9,304 nucleotides of DNA from an uncultured Alphaproteobacteria bacterium (GCA_937942205.1 CALDFO010000251.1:1-9304), one strand, 5' to 3'. Positions 1-6,501 are shown, numbered from the stretch's first letter. Translations and numbers: made by a program. The notes: generated from the letters alone by a model not told the origin.

Positions 1-420
1 CTCCAGCCGCCCGCGCAGGTCGGCATTGTCGTTGCGGACCACATTCGCCAGCAGCGGGAAGCCCTGCATGTCCGCGCCCGGCGCCCCGGCGCGGATCAGC
101 TCGATGCGTTCCACCGCCTCGGCCGGGATGCGCTGCAGCACGCTTTCCAGCGACTGTTCCTTGCTGGTGGGACGCTGGCCGTCCACCAGCATGTTGCCCG
201 CGCCGCCGGCATAGCCGCGCACCGAGGAATTGCCGCTCTGCAACCGGAAGCCCGGCAACTGGCGCACCATGTCCAGGGCGTTGCTGGGCTGGATATCGGC
301 GAAAAAGCCCGCGTCATAGGCCGTCACGCCGGGACTGGCCTCATTCTGGGCCCAGGCGGGACAGGCCAGTGACGCCGAGGCCAGAATCAACGAGAGCGCA
401 AGGGCGGAAGAACGGGACAC
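1..420 (-). CDS. TonB-dependent outer-membrane receptor, N-terminal part (runs off left edge)
   Basis: The visible 140 residues are an export signal followed by a TonB receptor plug domain. I read a GTG start at 420-418: it gives a short basic N-terminus (SRSS), a hydrophobic core and a signal-peptidase-I site AWA|QN after residue 24. No in-frame ATG upstream and no clear Shine-Dalgarno were found, so the start is the least certain point. The plug (about residues 33-130) shows the typical order: NALDMVRQLPGF, a SVRGY turn, NMLVDGQRP, then IPAEAVERIELIRAG. The usual end of the plug, with a small Gly/Ala-rich GGVINI-type strand, is replaced here by MQGFPLLANVVR. The barrel lies outside the window, so the ligand cannot be guessed. 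A terminator upstream (489-516) suggests its own promoter. It shows no evident close similarity to the receptor at 7009. Confidence 0.85.
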   Translation of the reverse strand, partial: MSRSSALALSLILASASLACPAWAQNEASPGVTAYDAGFFADIQPSNALDMVRQLPGFRLQSGNSSVRGYAGGAGNMLVDGQRPTSKEQSLESVLQRIPAEAVERIELIRAGAPGADMQGFPLLANVVRNDNADLRGRLE

Positions 421-488
421 GGGGCGGCCGGATGGTGAGGAATCGTCCGCGACCTTAACGACATGACCCTCGATTGCAACGCTGTCGC

Positions 489-516
489 AAAAAACCGCAT
501 GACCGCGGTGTCATGC
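489..516 (-). terminator. Intrinsic terminator after the PQQ gene pair
   Basis: On the minus strand, 11 bases beyond the TAG stop of the second PQQ gene, the perfect 7-base arms GCATGAC (516-510) and GTCATGC (503-497) enclose a 6-base loop. They are followed by GG and six T residues (494-489). This hairpin plus U-tract is the classical Rho-independent arrangement. It would end the mmsA/PQQ transcript and separate it from the receptor gene that starts at 420. Confidence 0.7.
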
Positions 517-526
517 CGGGCGCGCG

Positions 527-2587
527 CTAGGCGGGCAGCCGATAGGCCACCAGCTCGCCGCTATAGCCGCCGCCGCTGATCGCGACCACGATATATTGCC
601 GTCCGCCCAGCATGTAGGTCATGGGCGAGCCCGATTGCGGCGCGGCCATATAGACCGCGCCTTTCTCCTCGCCGGTGGCCTTGTCATAGGCGCGCAGCAT
701 CGCGCCGCGTCCCCCCTTGCCTGCGGCGTTGGTGGGCGTGGTGTTCATGCCCGCCTCGCCGCAGATCACCAGCGACTTGGTCACCAGCGGTCCCAGCAGG
801 CCGGGCCGCCCGGTGCGCGGAATGTTCAGGCCCTTCAGCGCGGGATGGTTCTTGATGGCGTCCGGCGTGTCGCCATGCGCCACCTGCCAGTCCAGCGCCC
901 CGGTGGAAAGGTTCAGCGCCGAGAGGGTGCCATAGGGCGGCTTCAGGAGCGGCAGTCCGTCGATGGTGGCCTGACCGGGGCGGAATCCGTCCGCCGCCAT
1001 CGCGCCTTCCATCGTGTCGGTGCGCGGCGCGCCGTCGGCATCGCCCATCGCCGAGGCGGGGCGGGGACTGATGCCCGCGATGCCGCGCACATAGGCGTTC
1101 TCGGTGTGGCGCGGATCGCCCGGAATGATGCCCACCACCGAAACGACATTCTGGGTGAAGACGAAGACGCGATGGGTGTCGGGATCGTAGCAGCCGCCGG
1201 GCCAGTTGGTGCCGCCGGTGAAACCGGGCGCCTGCAAGGTGCCCCAGGTGCCGTCGGCGCGCGACAGGCTGGGCGGCTCGAACGGGCCGCCGGTCTTGTA
1301 ATGCGCCGCCAGCCGCTTGGCCTTGGCATGGAGTTCGGGGGTGAAGTCGATCAGGGTGTCGTCATTGACATGCTGCACGCCATAGGCGGGCGGCGCGCTG
1401 GACATGGGCTGGGTCGGCGCATACCATTCGCCCGGCACGTCGCCCGCGGGCACCGGTACTTCGGGAATCGGCCAGACCGGCGCGCCCGTCTCGCGGTCCA
1501 GCACATAGAGCCAGGCCTGTTTGGAGGGTTGGGCCAGCGCCTTGATGACGCGGCCCTGGTGCGGGATGTCGCAGAGGATGGGGGCGCAGGGAATGTCGCG
1601 GTCCCAAAGACCGTGATGCACCGTCTGGTAATGCCATTTGCGGCGGCCGGTCTCGATGTCCACCGCCACGATGCTCTCGCTGAACAGGGTGTTGCCGGCG
1701 CGGTTGATGCCCGCCGCGTCGCCGGTCGGCATCTCGATGGGCAGGTAGGCCAGACCCAGATCGAGATCGGCGCTGGCCTCGGCCCACATGCCGGCATTGC
1801 CCGCCTGTTCCGCCTCGCCCGCCTTGAGCCAGGTGTCGTAACCGAACTCGCCCTTTTTCGGGATGGTGTGGAAGATCCATTTGCGCCGCCCGGTGCGCGC
1901 GTCGAAGCCGCGCACATAGCCCTTGATGCCGCCTTTCTTGGCCGGAACGCTGCCGGCCAGAAAGGCCGCGCCCACGATCACCGTGTCGCGAGCCACCAGC
2001 GGCGTGGCGTGCAGGCCGATGGGTTCCTTGTCCAGGTCCATCTCCTGCTCGATATTCTGCTTGAGGTCCACCATGCCCTGCTCGCCGAAGGAGGGGATGG
2101 GCTGGCCGGTGCGGGCATCCAGCGCCACCAGCCGGTAGCCGATGGTGACATAGAAGATGCGTTCCTCTTTCCCGTCGGTCCAATAGGAGACGCCGTGGCC
2201 GGAAAACTGGCGCGGCGCGTTGCGGGCGCGGACGCCTTCATCCAGGCTGTACATCCAGCGCTGCTCGCCGGTGGCGGCATCCAGACAGACCACGGCGCGG
2301 CGCGATCCGGCGGTGCAGAACAGGCGGCCCTTCACCACCAGCGGCGTGCCTTCATACTGGAATTCGCGGCGCGGCCCCAGATTGTCGGTCTTGAAGCGCC
2401 AGGCGACTTCCAGTTTTGAGAAGTTGGTCGCGTCGATCTGGTCCAGCGGCGCATAGCGCGTGTTGGCGGCGTCGGCGGCGTAGTGCTTCCAGTCGGTGTC
2501 GGCGGGCTGGGCCAGGACGGGAAGCGCGGGCAGGGCGATGGCGGCGATGCCGGACAGCAGGGTGCCCCGGCGTGACAGCAATGGCAT
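527..2587 (-). CDS. PQQ-dependent dehydrogenase, glucose-dehydrogenase-like, exported (paralogue 1)
   Basis: A 686-residue quinoprotein of the membrane-glucose-dehydrogenase-like beta-propeller family (COG4993 type), oxidising a sugar or alcohol with pyrroloquinoline quinone in the periplasm. Propeller-blade motifs of the form LDxxTGxxxW recur: VVCLDAATGEQRW (about 99-111), RGFDARTGRRKW (226-237), AVDIETGRRKW (308-318), YVLDRETG (361-368), ALNLSTGALDW (557-567). HHGLWDRD at 324-331 and QPSK at 353-356 match the E. coli Gcd active-site region. D329 and K356 are 27 residues apart, the same spacing as Gcd Asp466 and Lys493, so the enzyme is probably active. Unlike Gcd there is no five-helix membrane domain, and no CxxCH heme motif is present. 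The N-terminus SRRGTLL with a hydrophobic stretch and VLA|QP (after 26) looks like a Tat signal. ATG 2587 has GGGAAGGG 7 bases upstream. Compared with the neighbouring paralogue it carries about 22 extra residues near 500-540. Substrate unknown; glucose is only one option. Confidence 0.92.
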   Translation of the reverse strand: MPLLSRRGTLLSGIAAIALPALPVLAQPADTDWKHYAADAANTRYAPLDQIDATNFSKLEVAWRFKTDNLGPRREFQYEGTPLVVKGRLFCTAGSRRAVVCLDAATGEQRWMYSLDEGVRARNAPRQFSGHGVSYWTDGKEERIFYVTIGYRLVALDARTGQPIPSFGEQGMVDLKQNIEQEMDLDKEPIGLHATPLVARDTVIVGAAFLAGSVPAKKGGIKGYVRGFDARTGRRKWIFHTIPKKGEFGYDTWLKAGEAEQAGNAGMWAEASADLDLGLAYLPIEMPTGDAAGINRAGNTLFSESIVAVDIETGRRKWHYQTVHHGLWDRDIPCAPILCDIPHQGRVIKALAQPSKQAWLYVLDRETGAPVWPIPEVPVPAGDVPGEWYAPTQPMSSAPPAYGVQHVNDDTLIDFTPELHAKAKRLAAHYKTGGPFEPPSLSRADGTWGTLQAPGFTGGTNWPGGCYDPDTHRVFVFTQNVVSVVGIIPGDPRHTENAYVRGIAGISPRPASAMGDADGAPRTDTMEGAMAADGFRPGQATIDGLPLLKPPYGTLSALNLSTGALDWQVAHGDTPDAIKNHPALKGLNIPRTGRPGLLGPLVTKSLVICGEAGMNTTPTNAAGKGGRGAMLRAYDKATGEEKGAVYMAAPQSGSPMTYMLGGRQYIVVAISGGGYSGELVAYRLPA

Positions 2588-2597
2588 GATGGCGCCC

Positions 2598-2636
2598 TTC
2601 CCAGCGGTTCTTGTTTGGGAAGAACTTTAAATCCCA
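2598..2636 (-). promoter_or_regulatory. Competing hairpins over the ribosome binding site of paralogue 1
   Basis: Reading the minus strand, TTCCCA (2621-2616) can pair upstream with TGGGA (2636-2632) or downstream with TGGGAA (2603-2598). The downstream arm overlaps the Shine-Dalgarno GGGAAGGG (2602-2595). A third pairing, GTTCTT (2625-2620) with AAGAAC (2612-2607), excludes both. The layout resembles a translational on/off switch, but arms of 5-6 bases can arise by chance. It would only operate on transcripts starting upstream of 2636, such as read-through from the other PQQ gene. Confidence 0.3.
2607..2625. promoter_or_regulatory. Dyad GTTCTT-N7-AAGAAC at the putative start of transcription
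   Basis: A perfect 6-base inverted repeat with a 7-base spacer, 20 bases upstream of the second PQQ gene. It overlaps the end of the candidate -10 box and the expected start of transcription, the position of a typical repressor operator. No regulator gene is in the window to pair it with. The same bases take part in the hairpins described at 2598-2636, so operator and RNA readings compete. Confidence 0.3.
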
Positions 2637-2651
2637 GGGGCCTGCCGTCAA
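2624..2651 (-). promoter_or_regulatory. Candidate sigma-70-type promoter for paralogue 1
   Basis: On the minus strand TTGACG (2651-2646, five of six matches to the -35 consensus) is followed after 16 bases by TAAAGT (2629-2624, four of six to -10). Transcription would begin near 2617, leaving a leader of about 30 bases. The match is moderate and unsupported by anything beyond sequence. Confidence 0.35.
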
Positions 2652-2682
2652 TCGCCGGAGGTGTGCGAATTCCAGAGACCTG

Positions 2683-2720
2683 CCTCCCCTTCGCGCGCGT
2701 TAGCACGCCGGAAGGGGAGG
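2683..2720. repeat. Palindromic hairpin, 10-base perfect arms
   Basis: CCTCCCCTTC (2683-2692) and GAAGGGGAGG (2711-2720) are exact reverse complements. The 18-base interior adds GCGT (2697-2700) and ACGC (2705-2708) as an inner stem. Flanking ACC (2678-2680) and GGT (2722-2724) can extend it past small bulges. There is no T-tract, so it is not a standard terminator. It resembles the dispersed palindromic units of high-GC alphaproteobacterial intergenic DNA, but only one copy is present here. Confidence 0.6.
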
Positions 2721-2721
2721 T

Positions 2722-2773
2722 GGTTTCAACGTGCGAAGGCGACCCCTTCGGGAGCCGAGCGAAAGCTGAAACC
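2722..2773. repeat. Second palindrome, GGTTTCA / TGAAACC arms
   Basis: GGTTTCA (2722-2728) and TGAAACC (2767-2773) are exact reverse complements enclosing 38 bases. Within them GGC (2738-2740) GA CCC ... GGG A GCC (2754-2756) forms a compact inner stem around a TTC loop. It directly abuts the hairpin at 2683-2720, giving a back-to-back pair. Confidence 0.45.
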
Positions 2774-2794
2774 GGAGGGGGTGAGACCGGATCA

Positions 2795-2819
2795 GCAAAA
2801 GGTCCGGTGGACCTTTTGC
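2795..2819. terminator. Perfect 11-base hairpin with A-run and T-run flanks; possible bidirectional terminator
   Basis: GCAAAAGGTCC (2795-2805) and GGACCTTTTGC (2809-2819) are exact reverse complements around a 3-base loop. The core GGTCC/GGACC stem is preceded by AAAA and followed by TTTT on either strand, as in bidirectional terminators. It lies 55 bases beyond the TGA stop of the upstream PQQ gene. The T-run is short. ACCGGA (2786-2791) and TCCGGT (2803-2808) form an alternative stem that would break it. Confidence 0.45.
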
Positions 2820-2836
2820 ACGGTCGAACGCCGCAA

Positions 2837-2858
2837 GGTCACGCGCTTGCGCGTGGCC
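2837..2858. repeat. GC-rich hairpin just after the first PQQ gene
   Basis: GGTCACGCGC (2837-2846) and GCGCGTGGCC (2849-2858) pair over 10 positions with one G-T wobble and a 2-base interior. A small GGCC-TGA-GGCC repeat follows (2855-2865). It begins 16 bases beyond the stop codon at 2875-2877 (minus strand), where it could protect the 3' end of the message. No T-tract follows. Confidence 0.5.
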
Positions 2859-2874
2859 TGAGGCCGGGATCCGA

Positions 2875-4872
2875 TCAGGGTAGCTTGAAAGCCATGAACT
2901 GGGCCTTCTGACCGCGCCCGCCCACCGCCAGCAGGATGTGCTGCTTGCCGTTGTGCATATAGGTCATGGGCGAGCCGGACTGCGGCGCGGGAAGGAACAC
3001 CGCGCCCACCTCGCGGCCGTCCGCCTTGCTGTAGGCCCGCAGCCGCGCCGCCAGGCGGCCCTGTTCGTCGGTATAGGTGTCGGGATCGCCGCAGATCACC
3101 AGCGATTTGGTCGCCAAGGGGCCCACCTTGCCGCTCATGCCGGTGCGCGGGATCTTGATGCCCTTCAGCGCCGGATGGTTGCGGATGGCGTCGGGCGTCT
3201 CGCCATGGGCGACCTGCCAGTCCTGGGTGCCCTTGGCCAGGTTGGTGGCGGTGATGCGGCCATAGGGCGGCTTGATCAGCGGCAGCCCGTCCACGCTGGT
3301 GTTGCCGGGCTGGAAGTCGGGGCTGTCGGCGGGCGGATTGACATGGACATAGTCGAACTCGCCCATCTTCTTGTCGGGATTGGGAATGATGATGCCCAGG
3401 GTCAGCAGGTTGGTCTGGGAATAGGTATAGACCGTGTGGTTTTCCGGATCGTAGCTGGCGCCCGGCCAGTTGATGCCGCCGATATAGCCGGGCAGGTTCA
3501 GCACGCCATAGGGTCCGCCCTTCTTGGCCATGATCGGCGCGGTGTACATCGGCGCCATCACATAATGGCTGGCGACTTCCTCGGCCTTCTTGCGCAGCTC
3601 CGGCGTCCAGTCGATCAGGTCGTCCCTGGTGATGCCCTGCTTGTCGAAGGCGGGCGGCTTGGACGGGAAGGGCTGGGTGGGCGAATACCATTCGCCGGGC
3701 ACGTCGCCGGGGATCACCTTCTTTTCCGGGATCGGCCAGACCGGCTTGCCGGTGGCGCGGTCCAGCACATAGATGAAGCTCTGCTTGGTGGGCTGGGCGA
3801 TCGCCTTCACGATGCGGCCATTGTGCGGGATGTCGCACAGGATGGGAGCGCAGGGCACGTCATAATCCCACAGCCCGTGATGGATCATCTGATAGTGCCA
3901 CTTGCGCAGGCCGGTCTCGATGTCCACCGCCACGATGCTTTCGGCGAACAGGTTGTTGCCGGGGCGGTAGAATCCCATCTGGTCGCCGGTCGGCATCTCG
4001 ACGCCGAAATAGACCAGGCCCAGTTCGGGATCGGCCGACATCTGCGCCCAGGCGCCGGTATTGCCCGCCATCTCGGCGGTGCCGGGCGCCCAGGTGTCAT
4101 AACCGAACTCGCCCTTGTGCGGGATGGTGTGGAAGATCCACTTGCGCCGACCGGTCTTGACGTCGAAGCCGCGCACATAGCCGCGCGCGTTGCGGATGAT
4201 CTTGGGCGTGTTGCCGGCGGTGTGGGCCGCGCCGATCACGATGGTGTCGTTCACCACCAGCGGGGCGGTGTGCAGGCCGATATCGGCGGTCTCCGGATCG
4301 AGGTTCTGGTCGATCTGGGTCTTGAGGTCCACGATGCCCTTGTCGCCGAAGCTTTCGTCGATCAGGCCGGTCTTGGCGTCCAGCGACACCAGGCGGTAGC
4401 CGATGGTGACATAGAGGATGCGCTCGTTGGCCCCGTCGCTCCAATAGCTGACGCCGCGGCCCGACAACTGGCGCGGCGCGTTGGTGGCGCGGCGGCCTTC
4501 GTCCATGCGGTGCATCCAGAGCAGCTCGCCGGTGCCCGCATCCAGGCACACCACATCGCGGCGCGACCCGGCGGTGGCATAGAGCCGCCCCTGGATCAGC
4601 AGCGGCGTGCACTGGAGGATATATTCGGGCCGCCCGCCCAGATTTTCGGTCTTGAAGGTCCAGGCCACTTCCAGCTTGTTGAAGTTGCTCTCGTTGATCT
4701 GGTCCAGCGGCATGTAGCGGGTGGAGTTCAGATCCGCGCCATAGGTCGGCCACTCTGTGTTGGCGGGGGCCGTCGCGGGCGCCTGCGTCTGTGCCAGCGC
4801 GGGCGCGATGGCCAGCGCGGCGGCGCCGCCGATCGTGGTGGTAAGCATCAGGCGGCGGTCGAGCGAACGCAT
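2875..4872 (-). CDS. PQQ-dependent dehydrogenase, glucose-dehydrogenase-like, exported (paralogue 2)
   Basis: A 665-residue quinoprotein, clearly paralogous to the next gene along its whole length. Shared blocks include NAPRQxSGxGVSYW, FHTIPxKGEFGYDTW, ESIVAVDIETG, CAPILCDIPH, GDVPGEWY, GLPLxKPPYG and APQSGSPMTYM. Probable catalytic residues are D336 in HHGLWDYD (331-338) and K363 in QPTK (360-363), again 27 apart as in E. coli Gcd Asp466/Lys493. One propeller motif is weakened (ATNLAKGTQDW at 542-552, KG for TG). There is no membrane domain and no heme motif. The signal region LDRRLMLTTTIGG ending ALA|QT after residue 27 fits a Tat or strong Sec signal. ATG 4872 follows GGGAG by 10 bases, and CATAAT at 4904-4899 could serve as a -10 box, though no good -35 was found. 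It lies 126 bases after mmsA and 287 bases before the other PQQ gene, all co-directional. The physiological substrate is unknown. Confidence 0.92.
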   Translation of the reverse strand: MRSLDRRLMLTTTIGGAAALAIAPALAQTQAPATAPANTEWPTYGADLNSTRYMPLDQINESNFNKLEVAWTFKTENLGGRPEYILQCTPLLIQGRLYATAGSRRDVVCLDAGTGELLWMHRMDEGRRATNAPRQLSGRGVSYWSDGANERILYVTIGYRLVSLDAKTGLIDESFGDKGIVDLKTQIDQNLDPETADIGLHTAPLVVNDTIVIGAAHTAGNTPKIIRNARGYVRGFDVKTGRRKWIFHTIPHKGEFGYDTWAPGTAEMAGNTGAWAQMSADPELGLVYFGVEMPTGDQMGFYRPGNNLFAESIVAVDIETGLRKWHYQMIHHGLWDYDVPCAPILCDIPHNGRIVKAIAQPTKQSFIYVLDRATGKPVWPIPEKKVIPGDVPGEWYSPTQPFPSKPPAFDKQGITRDDLIDWTPELRKKAEEVASHYVMAPMYTAPIMAKKGGPYGVLNLPGYIGGINWPGASYDPENHTVYTYSQTNLLTLGIIIPNPDKKMGEFDYVHVNPPADSPDFQPGNTSVDGLPLIKPPYGRITATNLAKGTQDWQVAHGETPDAIRNHPALKGIKIPRTGMSGKVGPLATKSLVICGDPDTYTDEQGRLAARLRAYSKADGREVGAVFLPAPQSGSPMTYMHNGKQHILLAVGGRGQKAQFMAFKLP

Positions 4873-4950
4873 GGTCAGAAATCTCCCGGAGCGCGCGGAT
4901 TATGGAAAGTTCCCGCGTCGCGCCGGGACACTAGCCCAGCCACCCCGCCC

Positions 4951-4994
4951 GCCAAAGGAGTTTTCGCCGCATGTCGCCGCTGTCATCCTTTGGC
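4951..4994. repeat. 9-base inverted repeat between mmsA and the first PQQ gene
   Basis: GCCAAAGGA (4951-4959) and TCCTTTGGC (4986-4994) are exact reverse complements separated by 26 bases. The spacer contains a direct repeat CGCCGC (4965-4970, 4975-4980). It starts 4 bases after the mmsA stop and has no T-tract on either side. It may be a weak hairpin at the mmsA 3' end, or paired operator half-sites upstream of the PQQ gene at about 80-120 bases from its start codon. Confidence 0.4.
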
Positions 4995-4998
4995 AAAG

Positions 4999-6486
4999 TC
5001 ACCGCTCGGTGAAATGGAACTGGGCCCCGGCGCGCAACCCGGCCGGCCAACGCGCGGTAACCGTTTTCAGTTTGGTATAGAAGTGCACGCCTTCGGGGCC
5101 ATAGACGCCATGGCTGCCGAAGACCGAGGATTTCCAGCCGCCGAAGCTGTGATAGCCCACCGGCACCGGAATCGGCACATTGATGCCCACCATGCCCGCC
5201 TGGACGTTCTGGGCGAAGTCGCGCGCCGCATCGCCGTCGCGGGTGAACAAGGCGGTGCCGTTGCCGAAGGCGTGATCGTTGATCAGTTGCAGCGCCTGGC
5301 CGTAATCGGCCGCCCGCACCACCGACAGGACCGGCCCGAAGATTTCCTCGCGATAGACGGTCATCCGGGGCGTGACGTGGTCCAGCAGGGTGCCGCCCAG
5401 CCAGTAGCCCTTCTCATAGCCCTGCAGTTTCAGGCCGCGCCCGTCCACCACCAGCTCCGCGCCCTCGGCCACGCCGCTTTCGATAGCGCCGGCCACCCTG
5501 TCGCGGTGCGCCGCCGTCACCAGCGGTCCCATCTCGGCGGCGGCGTCGCCGGCCGGGCCGATCTTCAGCGCCGCCACGCGCGGTTTCAGCCGGGCGACCA
5601 GGGCATCGGCGGTCTTTTCGCCCACCGGCACCGCCACCGACACCGCCATGCAGCGCTCGCCCGCCGAGCCATAGCCCGCGCCCATCAGGGCGTCGGCGGC
5701 CAGGTCCAGGTCGGCGTCCGGCATCACCACCAGATGGTTCTTGGCCCCGCCCAGCGCCTGCACCCGCTTTCCGGCGGCGCAGCCGCGGGCATAGACATAT
5801 TCGGCGATGGGGGTGGAGCCGACAAAACTCACCGCCGCGATGCCCTTGTGATCCAGGATGGCGTCCACCGCAGCCTTGCCGCCATGCACCACGCTGAGCA
5901 CGCCTTCGGGCAGGCCTGCCTCGCGCCACAGATCGTGCAGCAGGTTGGGCGCGGAAGGATCGCGCTCCGACGGCTTGAGAATGAAGGCGTTGCCGCAGGC
6001 CAGCGCCATGGGGATCATCCACAGCGGCACCATCACCGGGAAATTGAACGGGGTGATGCCCGCCACCACGCCCAGCGGCTGGCGCTGGTCATAACAATCC
6101 ATCCCGGTCGAGACGCCCGCGCTGAACGCGCCCTTCAACAGATGCGGGATGCCGCAGGCGAACTCCACCACTTCCTGTCCGCGCGCCACTTCGCCCAGGG
6201 CGTCGGTATGGGTCTTGCCGTGCTCGTCGCTGATGGTGCGGGCCAGTTCGTCCTTGCGCGCCTCCAGCAGGCGGCGCATCTCGAACATCACCTTGGCGCG
6301 GCGGGCCGGTGTGGTCGCCGCCCAGCCGGGAAAGGCCCTGGCCGCCGCCGCCACCGCCGCGTCCACCTCCGCCGCGCCGCCGGATGCGACCTGCGCCGTT
6401 TGCGCGCCGGTGGCGGGGTTGAAGACGGGGGTATGGCCGCCGCCGCTGGCGGACAGGCCGGAGATGCGATGTGAAATGGTTTTCAT
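4999..6486 (-). CDS. mmsA: CoA-acylating methylmalonate-semialdehyde dehydrogenase
   Basis: A 495-residue cytoplasmic aldehyde dehydrogenase of the MmsA/IolA family, which converts (methyl)malonate semialdehyde with CoA and NAD+ to propionyl- or acetyl-CoA and CO2. It serves valine breakdown, myo-inositol and beta-alanine routes. The length is normal for the family (about 500). Visible motifs are TPFNFPVMVPLWM (145-157, oxyanion N148), ILKPSE (169-174), FVGSTPIAEY (221-230), the catalytic GERCMA with C279, and EEIFGPVLSVV (380-390). QALGGAKNH at 243-251 replaces the usual ELGG general-base segment, a hallmark that separates this CoA-dependent family from ordinary hydrolytic aldehyde dehydrogenases. 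ATG 6486 is preceded only by a weak AAGATGG, but no other in-frame start was found. It is the first gene of a co-directional set with the two PQQ genes. The companions seen in valine operons (mmsB, acyl-CoA dehydrogenase) are absent here. Confidence 0.93.
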   Translation of the reverse strand: MKTISHRISGLSASGGGHTPVFNPATGAQTAQVASGGAAEVDAAVAAAARAFPGWAATTPARRAKVMFEMRRLLEARKDELARTISDEHGKTHTDALGEVARGQEVVEFACGIPHLLKGAFSAGVSTGMDCYDQRQPLGVVAGITPFNFPVMVPLWMIPMALACGNAFILKPSERDPSAPNLLHDLWREAGLPEGVLSVVHGGKAAVDAILDHKGIAAVSFVGSTPIAEYVYARGCAAGKRVQALGGAKNHLVVMPDADLDLAADALMGAGYGSAGERCMAVSVAVPVGEKTADALVARLKPRVAALKIGPAGDAAAEMGPLVTAAHRDRVAGAIESGVAEGAELVVDGRGLKLQGYEKGYWLGGTLLDHVTPRMTVYREEIFGPVLSVVRAADYGQALQLINDHAFGNGTALFTRDGDAARDFAQNVQAGMVGINVPIPVPVGYHSFGGWKSSVFGSHGVYGPEGVHFYTKLKTVTARWPAGLRAGAQFHFTER

Positions 6487-6501
6487 GCCGCCATCTTGAG
6501 C

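Noticed and set aside
349..372. Possible lipoprotein signal (SLAC) in the left receptor
   Set aside because: Leu is at -2 and Ser at -3, not the lipobox order, and a good signal-peptidase-I site AWA|QN follows directly.
596..2419. Open frame of 607 codons on the plus strand
   Set aside because: Antisense shadow of the second PQQ gene, in the same relative frame as the 2938-6474 shadow, with matching low-complexity composition and no ribosome binding site.
2683..2720. Intrinsic terminator reading of the CCTCCCCTTC hairpin
   Set aside because: No T-tract follows on either strand, so it is listed as a palindrome only.
2938..6474. Open frame of 1178 codons on the plus strand
   Set aside because: It lies antisense to the first PQQ gene and mmsA, which have full sets of family motifs. 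Its translation is His/Gly/Ala/Arg-rich with no domain, as expected for an antisense frame in GC-rich DNA.
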